DNA of 64,000 nt. Origin: Paenibacillus durus (GTDB lineage Bacteria; Bacillota; Bacilli; Paenibacillales; Paenibacillaceae). Shown here piece by piece: positions 33,340 to 41,923 of the stretch (the first letter of the stretch is position 1; each line of letters starts with the position of its first letter). The position numbers and the translations under genes are program-made. The stretch spans positions 2,976,001 to 3,040,000 of the forward strand of contig NZ_CP009288.1 of NCBI RefSeq assembly GCF_000756615.1, written 5' to 3'. The notes below the pieces were generated by a model. The model saw nothing but the letters and a program-made list of their open reading frames with translations, did not search any database and had not been told where the DNA came from.

Positions 33340-34107
33340 ATGAAGACCGGAAGCATATCCATTGTCGGAGCGGGTCCGGGAGACCCGGAATTGATTACAA
33401 TAAAGGCGGTGCGCCGTATCCGGGAAGCTGATGTTGTGCTGTATGACAGGCTCGTGTCGGAGGAACTGCTGGACTATGCGAGGCAGGGTGCGCGTCTCAT
33501 TTACTGCGGAAAAGCGCCAGGTCAGCACTCCATGTCCCAGGAGCAAATCGAGCATGTGATGATCCATCAAGCCCGTCAAGGCCATAAGGTCGTCAGGTTG
33601 AAGGGCGGCGATCCGTTCGTCTTTGGCAGAGGCGGGGAGGAGGCTTTGGCCGCAGCCGAAGCCGGCATTCCCTGGGAAGTGATCCCAGGCGTCACTTCCG
33701 CGGTCGGCGCTGCGGCGTCCGCAGGCATTCCGCTAACGCACCGCGGCGTCGCAGCTTCCTTTGCCGTCGTAACCGGCAGCCGCTGCGGGGATCATGAGAC
33801 GCCTGTGGACTGGGGGCATCTTGCCCGCGGCGTGGATACGATAGCCGTCTACATGGGCGTTGGCCGCCTCGGACAAATCTGTGAGGAGCTGCTGCGCCAT
33901 GGAAAGGAAAGCTCGACGCCGGTTGCGCTGATCGAGAACGGAACGACCAGCCGGCAGCGGACAGTCATCGGAACACTGGACAATATCGAACAGCTTGCAT
34001 CCGCGTTCCGGATCGGCAATCCGGCGATGATTATCATTGGGGAAGTCGTGAAGGTGAAAGAGCAGCTGATGAAATGGACATCGGCTCCTAGTGAACAATT
34101 CGGATAA
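33340..34107 (+). CDS. Uroporphyrinogen-III C-methyltransferase (SUMT)
   Basis: 255 residues, CobA/NasF type. VGAGPGDPELIT opens the tetrapyrrole methylase fold, followed by VLYDRLV, VRLKGGDPFVFGRG and IPGVTSA. It makes precorrin-2, the siroheme precursor needed by nitrite reductase. ATG 33340 follows GGAGGGAG; an upstream in-frame ATG at 33316 has no ribosome site. It is the last gene of the nitrite unit, followed by a terminator. Confidence 0.93.
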   Translation: MKTGSISIVGAGPGDPELITIKAVRRIREADVVLYDRLVSEELLDYARQGARLIYCGKAPGQHSMSQEQIEHVMIHQARQGHKVVRLKGGDPFVFGRGGEEALAAAEAGIPWEVIPGVTSAVGAAASAGIPLTHRGVAASFAVVTGSRCGDHETPVDWGHLARGVDTIAVYMGVGRLGQICEELLRHGKESSTPVALIENGTTSRQRTVIGTLDNIEQLASAFRIGNPAMIIIGEVVKVKEQLMKWTSAPSEQFG

Positions 34108-34191
34108 CGGCCAGTCTCCGATTAGCATGTTTCAGTTTAGCAGCATGGGTTAATGAATACACATGAACCCCCTTTTTTTATAGATGCTTGG

Positions 34192-34216
34192 CTCCGCCGA
34201 TCGGCGGAGTTTTTTT
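34192..34216 (+). terminator. Terminator of the nitrite operon
   Basis: CTCCGCCGA/TCGGCGGAG, 9-bp stem with minimal loop, followed by seven T. Confidence 0.9.
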
Positions 34217-34287
34217 AATTGCAAACCAAACCCCAATAAGGTATGTTTTTCGTGTAACATGAATTAAGCGCTGAGGAGGTCTTACAC

Positions 34288-34353
34288 GTGAAAATTAATG
34301 CAAACTATAATTATTCATGTCTAAAACCTAGAGTAACCTTCCTAATCAAATAA
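34288..34353 (+). CDS. Possible 21-codon small ORF
   Basis: GTG 34288 lies 8 bases after GAGGAGGT and runs to TAA 34351, coding MKINANYNYSCLKPRVTFLIK. The ribosome site is stronger than that of the kinase gene 21 bases downstream. Could be a leader peptide or a dead start. No homology recognised. Confidence 0.35.
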   Translation: MKINANYNYSCLKPRVTFLIK

Positions 34354-34374
34354 AATTTTAGGGAGGAACAGATA

Positions 34375-35055
34375 TTGAGTAAACAAAAGAGATTGATTAT
34401 TATCGAAGGAATACCAGGCTCGGGTAAAACAACAACGGCAAGCAGCGTTTTTGAAAGATTAATTACAAGAAGAATCAAAACTAGATGTTTCTTGGAGCAG
34501 GAAGAACTCCACCCGCTTTTATTACATGGAGTCAATTTTAATTCTTTCGAAAATGAGGAAGATGCAGACCTGTTCATCCAGTTACTGTCATCTCGGTTTT
34601 TTGACTTTGTTCAAGAGCAGTTGAATAGCCCTGATGAGGTCATTATTATTGAAAGCGTTTTGTTTCAAGATGCAATAAATGTCTCTCATCTTATGGGTAT
34701 GAATTATGTTAAACTTCTCGATTTTAGTTCAAGACTTCTTACGATCTTGGAACCACTAAATCCCATCCTCATTTATTATTATCAAATGAATGTTGAGAAG
34801 CAATGGCGGTTTATTTGTGATGTACGTGGAAACGAGTGGGGGCCGGTCTCCCTGCATACTGATGAAGAGTTTAAACAAGCTGCTGAAGTTTGGGGAAAAA
34901 GTCAGTCATTTGTCCGTACAGTCATCGATCAATGGGAAGTTCCAAAACTGATTATTGAGAACAGTGAATACCTTTGGAGCGAATACAATCATCGAATCAA
35001 TGAGTTTCTGGATAATTTACTAATACCAAGTGGAAAAAGCATCTCGAAGATATAA
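34375..35055 (+). CDS. P-loop kinase-like protein
   Basis: 226 residues. Walker A is GIPGSGKTTTAS near the N-terminus (thymidylate/uridine-kinase type), with VIIIESVLFQD as a likely Walker B. No lid motif I can assign. TTG 34375 follows GGGAGGAAC. AT-rich compared with the flanking nitrite and housekeeping genes, so possibly acquired. Substrate unknown. Confidence 0.7.
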   Translation: MSKQKRLIIIEGIPGSGKTTTASSVFERLITRRIKTRCFLEQEELHPLLLHGVNFNSFENEEDADLFIQLLSSRFFDFVQEQLNSPDEVIIIESVLFQDAINVSHLMGMNYVKLLDFSSRLLTILEPLNPILIYYYQMNVEKQWRFICDVRGNEWGPVSLHTDEEFKQAAEVWGKSQSFVRTVIDQWEVPKLIIENSEYLWSEYNHRINEFLDNLLIPSGKSISKI

Positions 35056-35097
35056 AAGAGAAATACCCGGCTGTTCTAGCCGGGTATTTCTCTTTTG
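35055..35097 (+). terminator. Terminator after the kinase-like gene
   Basis: AGAGAAATACCCGGCT-GTTCT-AGCCGGGTATTTCTCT, long perfect stem, then TTTT. Confidence 0.9.
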
Positions 35098-35104
35098 ATC
35101 AGAC

Positions 35105-35417
35105 TAATTTTTATCCCCTACCCGAAAACCGTAAGGAGGTCGTCCGCTCAAAGATCGTCGTCAGCTGCTGAATGCCGTACTTTGGATTGCTCGTACAGGA
35201 GCTCCATGGCGGAATTTGCCTGCCTATTATGGTTCCTTGTCTTCCGTCTACAGTTTTTCTGGCGCTTACAAAAGGCGAGGATATGTGGTATTATTTTGGA
35301 TCATGTTTCGATAGAACCCGATTGGAGCGAGGTCATGATCTGACACGACCGTAGTCCGTGTCCACCAGCATGGTCGGGCGCAATAGGGGACAAGCTAAGC
35401 AAGCAACCAAGTAGATT
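35105..35417 (+). pseudogene. IS5-family transposase, N-terminal remnant
   Basis: Several frames together give LPENRK, then GGRPLKDRRQLLNAVLWI, RTGAPWRNLPAYYG, then FWRLQKARICG, EPDWSEVMI and DTTVVRVHQHGRAQ, in the order of IS5-type DDE transposases. At least three frameshifts and stops inactivate it. The next part of the same protein lies inverted at 36098-36213. Confidence 0.85.
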
Positions 35418-35454
35418 TTGAACACAATATTATGATGATGAGGGGTGCTCCTTG

Positions 35455-36048
35455 ATGTCAAATAGCAGATTGAATCCTAAGGTTGATGAATTTTTGAGTA
35501 AAGCCAAGAAGTGGCAGGAAGAATTTGAGAAATTGAGAACGATCGTTCTTGACTGTCAGTTGACCGAAGAATTGAAATGGGGTGTTCCTTGTTACACGTT
35601 TCAGAAGAAAAACATCGTTTTAATACATGGATTTAAAGAGTACTGTGCGCTTCTTTTTATGAAAGGCGCCTTGTTACAGGATGTCCATGGCATTCTAATC
35701 CAACAAACGGAGAATGTGCAGGCGGCGCGCCAGATCCGGTTCACCAATGTTCAAGAAATAGTTGCAATGAAATCCATCTTGAAAGCCTATATTGATGAAG
35801 CCATTGAAGTTGAAAAAGCCGGTCTGGAAGTGAATTTTAAAAAGAATACAGAATTCAACATTCCTGAAGAGCTTCAAAATAAATTCGATGAAATCCCTGC
35901 CTTGAAAACTGCTTTTGATGCATTGACGCCCGGACGGCAAAGAGCATACCTTCTTTATTTTTCTGAACCCAAACAATCCAAAACTCGAGTGTCAAGGGTT
36001 GAAAAATGTATGCAGAAAATTCTGGATGGAAAGGGATTAAATGATTAG
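35455..36048 (+). CDS. YdeI/DUF1801-family protein
   Basis: 197 residues. The DUF1801 core is EELKWGVPCYTFQKKNIVLIHGFKEYCALLFMKG; the C-terminal part (ALTPGRQRAYLLYFSEPKQSKTRVSRVEKCM) is the OmdA-type helical tail. ATG 35455 follows GAGGGGTG. It lies between two oppositely oriented pieces of one IS5-type transposase. Function unknown; family members are small cytosolic iron-chaperone-like or stress proteins by fold only. Confidence 0.8.
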   Translation: MSNSRLNPKVDEFLSKAKKWQEEFEKLRTIVLDCQLTEELKWGVPCYTFQKKNIVLIHGFKEYCALLFMKGALLQDVHGILIQQTENVQAARQIRFTNVQEIVAMKSILKAYIDEAIEVEKAGLEVNFKKNTEFNIPEELQNKFDEIPALKTAFDALTPGRQRAYLLYFSEPKQSKTRVSRVEKCMQKILDGKGLND

Positions 36049-36097
36049 GACGTGTATGCAGACCTATCGCATCCAATTAAATGCCGTTCTATCTTAC

Positions 36098-36213
36098 ATC
36101 TCGTAGCCAATCACCGCGTCATGACGCTGTCCAGCCGTCAGCTGGAAGCGCAAAGGATTGCCAAGGGCATCGACAACCGCATGAATCTGGGTCGTTAATC
36201 CACCTCTAGATCA
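36098..36213 (-). pseudogene. IS5-family transposase, internal remnant, inverted
   Basis: The minus strand codes SRGGLTTQIHAVVDALGNP then LRFQLTAGQRHDAVIGYEM, the segment that follows the HQHGRAQ...GGQAKQ region in intact IS5-type transposases. The catalytic domain beyond it is missing. Confidence 0.85.
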
Positions 36214-36233
36214 TCCTTTTTCAGTCCAGTGGT

Positions 36234-37220
36234 TTAATTTCTTTTGATATTAAGCTCCCGATTGACCGTATCAATCATCGCTTGTACCCACTCTTCGCTA
36301 AAAAATAAACCTCTTCCCTCAGGAAGGCTTACTCCGTGCTCGTGATCGAACTCTGCATATTTCTGGTTTTTTGAGAGACTGTATATCGTGCTCTCCTTAA
36401 GCTCGTCCCAATTCAATATTGGTGACTGTCCTGCTAGATTGATGACATATACGAGACCCCGGCCGATATCCAGATATAAGTGGTCCTTATTTCTTCGGGG
36501 CGGGTTTGGCCTGGCTGAATTCAGCCTAATCTGATGCCTGGATTCTTCCCGCGACAGTTGAAGCGTAATGACCTCATTGCTGTCCGCATCAATGACCAGA
36601 GTTAGACACGGAACAAATCCGGCAAAAAAACGCAATGCGGCCGAATCGCGCAGCGAATCGTCAAAAATCCACCCCGTCGGCAGCAGTACATATGGTTCAT
36701 CCCGGCCCCAAAAAGCCTTCTCCAGCACCGTCCGCAAAGCTGAGGTACCGGGAATCGAATAAGACTGAAGGGCGTTACCGTTTACTGTGTAATGAAGCAC
36801 GTTTCTTTTTCTTCCTATATACCAATTGCTTAAGTCGCGGTGCCGATACAGATCCGCCATCACCGGCAGAACACCGTTCTTAGCCGAGGCGAACAGCATC
36901 TTCGATCCAGGTTTGACGTTCTTCATGTATATTACATTGACTTCGCCCTGGGCCATACACTGCTTGACTTCTTTGAAATGGGGAGCAACCTCGCTCACTA
37001 CGAGCTTTAACACTTCCTCGTCATGCACCGGTATGCCGATCTGGAAATTGTCATTCAACCAGATGCTGCCTGCCATGAAGAATTGGGCCAGTGAAGTGAT
37101 ATCGCCCGGCGTGCTCTCCGTAACGATCTTCTCGAACCGAAAATCCTTATGTTCAAATTCCATTTGATCTTCCTGTGCAATATATTCTACGAGGCTGCGT
37201 TTGTTGATCCAATCGTACAC
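36234..37220 (-). CDS. Uncharacterised 328-residue protein
   Basis: No family recognised. It is soluble, with mixed alpha/beta content and no signal peptide or long hydrophobic segment. Two Trp-rich stretches are seen (GSIWLNDNFQIGIPVHDEEV and AFWGRDEPYVLLPTGWIF). ATG 37220 follows AGGGGG. It lies 39 bases downstream of the membrane-anchored protein gene at 37260 on the same strand, so the two may form an operon. Confidence 0.65.
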   Translation of the reverse strand: MYDWINKRSLVEYIAQEDQMEFEHKDFRFEKIVTESTPGDITSLAQFFMAGSIWLNDNFQIGIPVHDEEVLKLVVSEVAPHFKEVKQCMAQGEVNVIYMKNVKPGSKMLFASAKNGVLPVMADLYRHRDLSNWYIGRKRNVLHYTVNGNALQSYSIPGTSALRTVLEKAFWGRDEPYVLLPTGWIFDDSLRDSAALRFFAGFVPCLTLVIDADSNEVITLQLSREESRHQIRLNSARPNPPRRNKDHLYLDIGRGLVYVINLAGQSPILNWDELKESTIYSLSKNQKYAEFDHEHGVSLPEGRGLFFSEEWVQAMIDTVNRELNIKRN

Positions 37221-37259
37221 CGGATGGCCCCCTTGAAATTTTGTTGCATCCCTATTGGA

Positions 37260-38033
37260 CTACGTCACCTTCACGAACCGTTTCGCGAATTGATCGCGGT
37301 AGTCTTTGGTGAAAAAAGTACTGCTGATCTGGTCTCTCCATTGCTGCTCGGACTTGATGCTGTCGAGGTCGGTATGATAAAACTTTTCGACCGAACCTTT
37401 GGTCAGTGAGACAGAATAGGTCTTCCCTTGATACGGCAGAGTGATGTCGATAGAAGCCGTGCCCGGAAAGTGATGGAACAGCCGCGTCGATACTTCCATT
37501 AAAATAGCATTAACAGCGTCAACAGAGCCGAACTCGTTCGTATAATCGGATGAGGTAAGCTTTTCGCTTGGATTGGCCTTTTTGTACTCCGCGAAGCTGT
37601 TAAAGAAGTGAATTTCTATATTATCTGTTCCTATGCCAACGTCCCTTATAAATGGAGAGCCCTTCAACTGCCGCGTATAAGCCAGCACTTCCTGTTTCGG
37701 GAGAGGCACTTGGTCCGCAGAAATAGTTTGACTTGGCTCGGCTGATGGTTGAACGGTTGCTGCCGGCGTAGTCACTCCTGGCGATGCTGACGCTGGCGAT
37801 TCGCTTGGCGCTACGGAGTTTTCGGCGGAAACGGCGGATGCCGAAGTCGTAGAAGGAGTGATCGTAGCTTCCGGCGAAGACTCCTGCGAACCGGCAGGTG
37901 TTGGCGAAGCCGAGGGCAAGGCCGTCTGAGTTGTCTGCTTTCCAGTGTTAACTACTTGTATGATCCCCAAGGTAATGATGACGATAAGTACCCAGAACCA
38001 CCATCTGGTGTAGATGGGTTTGTTCATATTCAT
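37260..38033 (-). CDS. Membrane-anchored protein with Ser/Pro/Thr-rich linker
   Basis: 257 residues. One N-terminal membrane helix (WWFWVLIVIITLGIIQVV, about 12-29), then a low-complexity Ser/Thr/Pro/Ala linker (about 32-110) that should span the wall, then a compact C-terminal domain (about 115-257). A signal-anchor topology with the C-terminal domain outside is likely. Unknown family. ATG 38033 follows AAGGAGGTT. Confidence 0.68.
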   Translation of the reverse strand: MNMNKPIYTRWWFWVLIVIITLGIIQVVNTGKQTTQTALPSASPTPAGSQESSPEATITPSTTSASAVSAENSVAPSESPASASPGVTTPAATVQPSAEPSQTISADQVPLPKQEVLAYTRQLKGSPFIRDVGIGTDNIEIHFFNSFAEYKKANPSEKLTSSDYTNEFGSVDAVNAILMEVSTRLFHHFPGTASIDITLPYQGKTYSVSLTKGSVEKFYHTDLDSIKSEQQWRDQISSTFFTKDYRDQFAKRFVKVT

Positions 38034-38146
38034 AACCTCCTTGGCGCTAATGTTGGTGCTACTTCCAGTTTAGCAGAATTGACGTTCGAGGTTAAATTGG
38101 TGTAGCCTGAAAAATACATATTATACCAGAGGAGGTGATCATTATT

Positions 38147-38767
38147 TTGGATCAAACGATTTACTGGATCGGCGGATCGGCCTGTGCCGGAAAAAGTACA
38201 ATAGCCAAAGGGTATGCGGAGAAGCATGGGCTGGCCCTATATGCTTGTGATGAGCATCTGGGAAGTCATTTGAAGACCATAACTGCCCTGAACCAGCCTG
38301 CCATGCATAAGATTTCGAGGATGAATTATAATGAAGCTTTTTATATCCGGACAGTTCAGAAACAGTTGGAAGAGTATATCGCATTTTTCAAAGAAGATTT
38401 TGCATTCGTCTTGAAGGACCTTGCAGAACACTTTAATTGTCCCGTTGTGGTTGAAGGAAATCAACTGCTGCCTTCTTTGGTGTTCCCACACCTGCAGCCG
38501 CAGCATAAGGCGATATGGATGATCCCTACCGAACCGTTTCAGCGTCATCATTACAGCCAGCGAATCTGGATACAGGATATACTTAACTCCACGGATGACC
38601 CGGAGGCGGCTTTTGACAATTGGATGAACAGGGATGCCTTGTTTGCTGATTTTGTTGAAAAAGAGGCCCGAGATTTAAATCTTCATGTATTAAAAGTGGA
38701 CGGAAGCAAAAATCTGCAAGCGACCTTTAATATAATTGAGGAATGCTTCGGCCCCATTGGATTCTAA
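38147..38767 (+). CDS. P-loop kinase-like protein
   Basis: 206 residues. Walker A is GGSACAGKSTIAKGYAE, followed by the shikimate/gluconate-kinase-like YACDEHL. VVVEGNQLLPSLV may be the Walker B. GAGGAGGTGATC at 38130-38140 is a very strong ribosome site; TTG 38147 is the best-spaced usual start, since GTG 38135 lies inside it. It overlaps the converging SRAP gene by 4 bases. Substrate unknown. Confidence 0.7.
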   Translation: MDQTIYWIGGSACAGKSTIAKGYAEKHGLALYACDEHLGSHLKTITALNQPAMHKISRMNYNEAFYIRTVQKQLEEYIAFFKEDFAFVLKDLAEHFNCPVVVEGNQLLPSLVFPHLQPQHKAIWMIPTEPFQRHHYSQRIWIQDILNSTDDPEAAFDNWMNRDALFADFVEKEARDLNLHVLKVDGSKNLQATFNIIEECFGPIGF

Positions 38768-39432
38768 ACTTCATCTAACAAATCTTTTGAGTCATTACGC
38801 ACATTTCCGACCTTCGTGGAGACGGGATAAGCTTTCATTTTCTCGGCATCGAACGGCTTCAGCAACTTGGCAAGACCGTCAACATCATGATTACTCCGGT
38901 CTAGCCATCGATCCACATCTTCCGGACGCAGAATTACGGGCATCCGGTTATGGATTTGCGCTGTCAGATCATTGGGCTCCGTAGTGATGATGGCGCAGGT
39001 GGCGAGCTTTTTTTCATCCGCATCTACCCATATATCATAAATTCCGGCCATCGAAAAAATACCGCCGTCACGCATCAGAATCCGCATCGGCTGCTTGCTT
39101 GATCCCTGGTTGCGCCATTCATAGAATCCGTCTGCCGGAATGACGCAGCGCCGCGAGGACAGAAGCCGTCTAAACGAAGGTTTGACGGTCAGTGTCTCCG
39201 CGCGGATATTGATCATTTTGCTCCCGGACTTGTCGTCCTTCGCCCAGGAAGGAACAAGGCCCCAGCGCAGTTGTCCGATTCGGTTCCCGGTTCCGCTGCT
39301 GATTACGGAAGGAATATACTGCATGGGCGCGGCATTATATTTTGGAACGTAATTAACGATCGTCACGTCCTGGGTGTAGTATTCTAGCATAAGCTCTTCC
39401 ATTGTTACCGTTATCGTGTAGCGTCCGCACAT
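38764..39432 (-). CDS. SRAP-domain abasic-site protein (YedK/HMCES)
   Basis: 222 residues. After Met removal, MCGRYT exposes the catalytic Cys2, which forms a thiazolidine crosslink with abasic sites in single-stranded DNA. YNAAPMQYIPSV, LRWGLVPSWAKD, NIRAET, PADGFYEW and HNRMPVIL are all family motifs in order. ATG 39432 is chosen because every member starts at MCG. Stand-alone DNA-protection gene. Confidence 0.93.
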   Translation of the reverse strand: MCGRYTITVTMEELMLEYYTQDVTIVNYVPKYNAAPMQYIPSVISSGTGNRIGQLRWGLVPSWAKDDKSGSKMINIRAETLTVKPSFRRLLSSRRCVIPADGFYEWRNQGSSKQPMRILMRDGGIFSMAGIYDIWVDADEKKLATCAIITTEPNDLTAQIHNRMPVILRPEDVDRWLDRSNHDVDGLAKLLKPFDAEKMKAYPVSTKVGNVRNDSKDLLDEV

Positions 39433-39488
39433 CTTCAGCACCCCCGAGCAAGGTTTGTCATCAATAATAAAGCAAGTCTCTCCTGCAT

Positions 39489-39671
39489 TCAACGGCGATG
39501 CTTTCGTTTCCTTTTGCTTGGCCCGATCTGTCTTTTCACCTTGCCGTGTTCGTCTGTTTCGATGATATATAGGTCTCTTACGGCTCCTGAGAGGAGAAAC
39601 CATTCTTCCAAAGCTTCAGCTTCATCTAAGGGCCCGATTATTCTTTTTCCCCGATAACATATAAAGAACAC
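39489..39671 (-). CDS. Small hypothetical basic protein
   Basis: 60 residues starting MFFICYRGKRIIGPLDEAEAL, with a very basic tail (SKRKRKHRR). GTG start with only a weak ribosome site. The N-terminal pattern looks like a structured small domain, so it is kept as possible. Confidence 0.4.
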   Translation of the reverse strand: MFFICYRGKRIIGPLDEAEALEEWFLLSGAVRDLYIIETDEHGKVKRQIGPSKRKRKHRR

Positions 39672-39817
39672 ACTGACACCTGGAAATGTATGTTTGTTGC
39701 TGTATTATGCATATTCTAGTATTTCGCAAAGAATTTAGATGTAAGAAAGCACATACTTTTTACTAAAAATATCCATATTCTTATTTTGATTTGAGAATTT
39801 ATAGTTTAGCAGAAATC

Positions 39818-39860
39818 TGTAACATTTATTACATTAAAATAATTATTAAAGCATTATAAT
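39818..39860 (+). promoter_or_regulatory. Activated-type promoter with GlnR-like box for the CCE_0567-type gene
   Basis: TGTAACATTTATTACA (39818-39833) resembles TGTNA-N7-TNACA but has a 6-base centre. A TATAAT -10 is at 39855-39860 with no good -35. The box centre is near -41 from the predicted start, the usual place for a class II activator. The rest of 39672-39924 is AT-rich and empty. Confidence 0.5.
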
Positions 39861-39924
39861 TATCATACACACATTAAGAATGGGCTGTAGCAGGTGCGAA
39901 GGCTCAAATTAGGAGGAGAAACGT

Positions 39925-40131
39925 ATGGAGCAAATCGATAAGCTGAAAGAAGAGATTAAAGAGTTGAACAATGCGGCCATCAGCTTGCAGAACCAGCTTC
40001 ATGATCTGGCGGAGGGCTTGCCGATGCATCTGGAAGAACTCCCCGAATTGGCGCGTCGAACCTTTGAGACTTTTTCTGAACTGACAGCCAAGAGACAGGA
40101 ATTGAAGAGTCTGAAATCGCAGAAAGTTTGA
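39925..40131 (+). CDS. CCE_0567/NifX-associated (DUF683, Rop-like) small protein
   Basis: 68 residues, two helices. The linker LHDLAEGLPMHLEELPELA is the hallmark of the CCE_0567 family, small proteins normally encoded in nif clusters next to nifX. ATG 39925 follows AGGAGGAG. Here no nif gene is adjacent and a terminator follows, so it is an orphan copy. The GlnR-like promoter supports a nitrogen-related role (inference). Confidence 0.75.
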   Translation: MEQIDKLKEEIKELNNAAISLQNQLHDLAEGLPMHLEELPELARRTFETFSELTAKRQELKSLKSQKV

Positions 40132-40174
40132 GATTGTATGACATAGAAATTTAATTGGATGATAGTTGATGCAG

Positions 40175-40220
40175 GAACTTGTCCAGGCCCCGTGAACGGG
40201 TGAGGGATAGGTTCTTTTTT
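40175..40220 (+). terminator. Terminator after the CCE_0567-type gene
   Basis: GAACTTGTCC pairs with GGGATAGGTTC around an inner CCCCGTGAACGGG hairpin, then TTTTTT. Confidence 0.8.
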
Positions 40221-40286
40221 ATGTGCAAAGGCCGTGTCACAGGAAACTTCGTCTACGTACACTATCCTAAAAGGATGGTGATAGAG

Positions 40287-41747
40287 TTGGATGATAGAAA
40301 GCTTCGAAAGCTGCTGCAATCTGCTTCAAGACTTGTCACTGATAAGGAATGGCAGAGCGAATACAGGGATCTGATCAAAGAGCCGGCGAATCCGGATATA
40401 TCCATTCAGGCCAGATCGCTGCTGGAGCGTCTCTACGCAGTGCAGGGGAAAGGGATTTTTACGGGACAGCATGAGTATTTGGAGGCTCCGTACACGTATA
40501 CTGAACATGTAAATGTTCTGACAGGGGTGTATCCTGCTCTGAAAGGAGTGGAATTTGGAGGGATCACCGGACAGACTGCCGAACAACTGGACAACCAGCG
40601 GCAAAAGGTAATTGCTGCCTGCAGAGCCTGGCATGCCTCCGGCGGCATCCTTACAGCATCATACCATGCCGCTTATCCTGGAGCTGCGCCGCTTTGGGAA
40701 CAGGTTCAGCGTAAGACGACCCAAGCAGAGTTCGACCAAATCGTAACGCCCGGAACGGCGCTCAATACGGCTTTGCTTGCTGATATGGACAGCGTGGCGG
40801 TTTATCTCAAGCAGCTGCGTGATGCCGATATACCGCTTCTTTGGCGGCCTTATCACGAAATGAACGGAGACTGGTTCTGGTGGGGCAGAAAGAATAACTT
40901 CCCGGCTCTCTGGGAGATCATGTATGGCCGCTTCACCCATTATCACGGCCTCACTAACCTGCTTTGGGTTTGGAGCGCCAATGCCAGCAATCAATGGTCA
41001 GATAATGCCGGGCGGTACTATGTAGGTCACAACAGGGCGGATGTGCTCGGCATGGATATCTACAATAATGATTACAGACAGGACTATTACCTGGAACTGC
41101 TTGAAATCGGACAGAGAAAGATTATTGCCATAACAGAGAACGGCCATCTGCCGAACATGACGGACATAAGAACAAGACAGCCTGATTATTCATGGTTTCT
41201 TACCTGGGGAAAAGAGCTGACGGGGAAAAATTCGGACGCGGTGATCAGAAACGTTTTTGAAGATCCCTACTCCCTGAACAGAGGAGAAGAGCCATCCCCG
41301 CCTGAATCGTTTCCTCCGGATACTACCATTGGGGACGGGCTGCTGGGCAACTACTATATTGGAAAAGATTTTAATACACTTAAGGTGACCAAGGTTATCC
41401 CAAAAGTGGACTTTAATTGGAAGAAGGGCACGACGGTTGGCGATTATGCGATGTCCGTCAGATGGACTGGCTTTGTTAAGCCGGCATATACAGAAATGTA
41501 CACCTTGTACACGAATGCTTCAGACGGTGTGCGTCTTTATGTCGACGGCAAATTAGTAATCGACGATTGGACCGTACAGAGTACGACAGAAAATTCGGCA
41601 GCGGTGCCGCTGGAAGCCGGGAAATACTATTATGTCAAATTGGAGTACTTTAATAATGGTGATCCCGAGGCCGTAGTGCAGCTGTTGTGGTCGGGCTACA
41701 GCCAGCCGAAGGAAGTGATTCCGCAGTCCCGGTTATATTCCAGATAG
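40287..41747 (+). CDS. GH26-like glycoside hydrolase with C-terminal PA14 domain
   Basis: About 486 residues. The N-terminal two thirds match GH26 (beta-mannanase-like): WRPYHEMNGDWFWWG holds the acid/base Glu, WSANASN lies after it, and AITENGH is the likely nucleophile region. A PA14 domain follows from about residue 350 (GLLGNYYIG, MSVRWTGFV, ASDGVRLYVDGKLVIDDW). No signal peptide is seen from any of the possible starts (ATG 40221, ATG 40275, TTG 40287), which is odd for such an enzyme. TTG 40287 is chosen because GGATGGTGAT precedes it, but this is uncertain. Confidence 0.8.
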   Translation: MDDRKLRKLLQSASRLVTDKEWQSEYRDLIKEPANPDISIQARSLLERLYAVQGKGIFTGQHEYLEAPYTYTEHVNVLTGVYPALKGVEFGGITGQTAEQLDNQRQKVIAACRAWHASGGILTASYHAAYPGAAPLWEQVQRKTTQAEFDQIVTPGTALNTALLADMDSVAVYLKQLRDADIPLLWRPYHEMNGDWFWWGRKNNFPALWEIMYGRFTHYHGLTNLLWVWSANASNQWSDNAGRYYVGHNRADVLGMDIYNNDYRQDYYLELLEIGQRKIIAITENGHLPNMTDIRTRQPDYSWFLTWGKELTGKNSDAVIRNVFEDPYSLNRGEEPSPPESFPPDTTIGDGLLGNYYIGKDFNTLKVTKVIPKVDFNWKKGTTVGDYAMSVRWTGFVKPAYTEMYTLYTNASDGVRLYVDGKLVIDDWTVQSTTENSAAVPLEAGKYYYVKLEYFNNGDPEAVVQLLWSGYSQPKEVIPQSRLYSR

Positions 41748-41754
41748 ATTAAGA

Positions 41755-41782
41755 GCATTGCTTATGGAAGCAGTGCTTTTTC
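41755..41782 (+). terminator. Terminator after the GH26-like gene
   Basis: AGCATTGCTT-ATGG-AAGCAGTGCT with one mismatch, then TTTT. Confidence 0.75.
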
Positions 41783-41923
41783 TTATTGAAAGGTTGCCTA
41801 AGCTTTGTATTATTGGCGATAAGCCCTATCAAAAAAAATAAAGATACATACCTTGTAGAAGAGCTAATTTTGTTGGTTATGGTATGGTTGAACAGATTAA
41901 ATTAATAAGAGGGAGAGAGTTTT

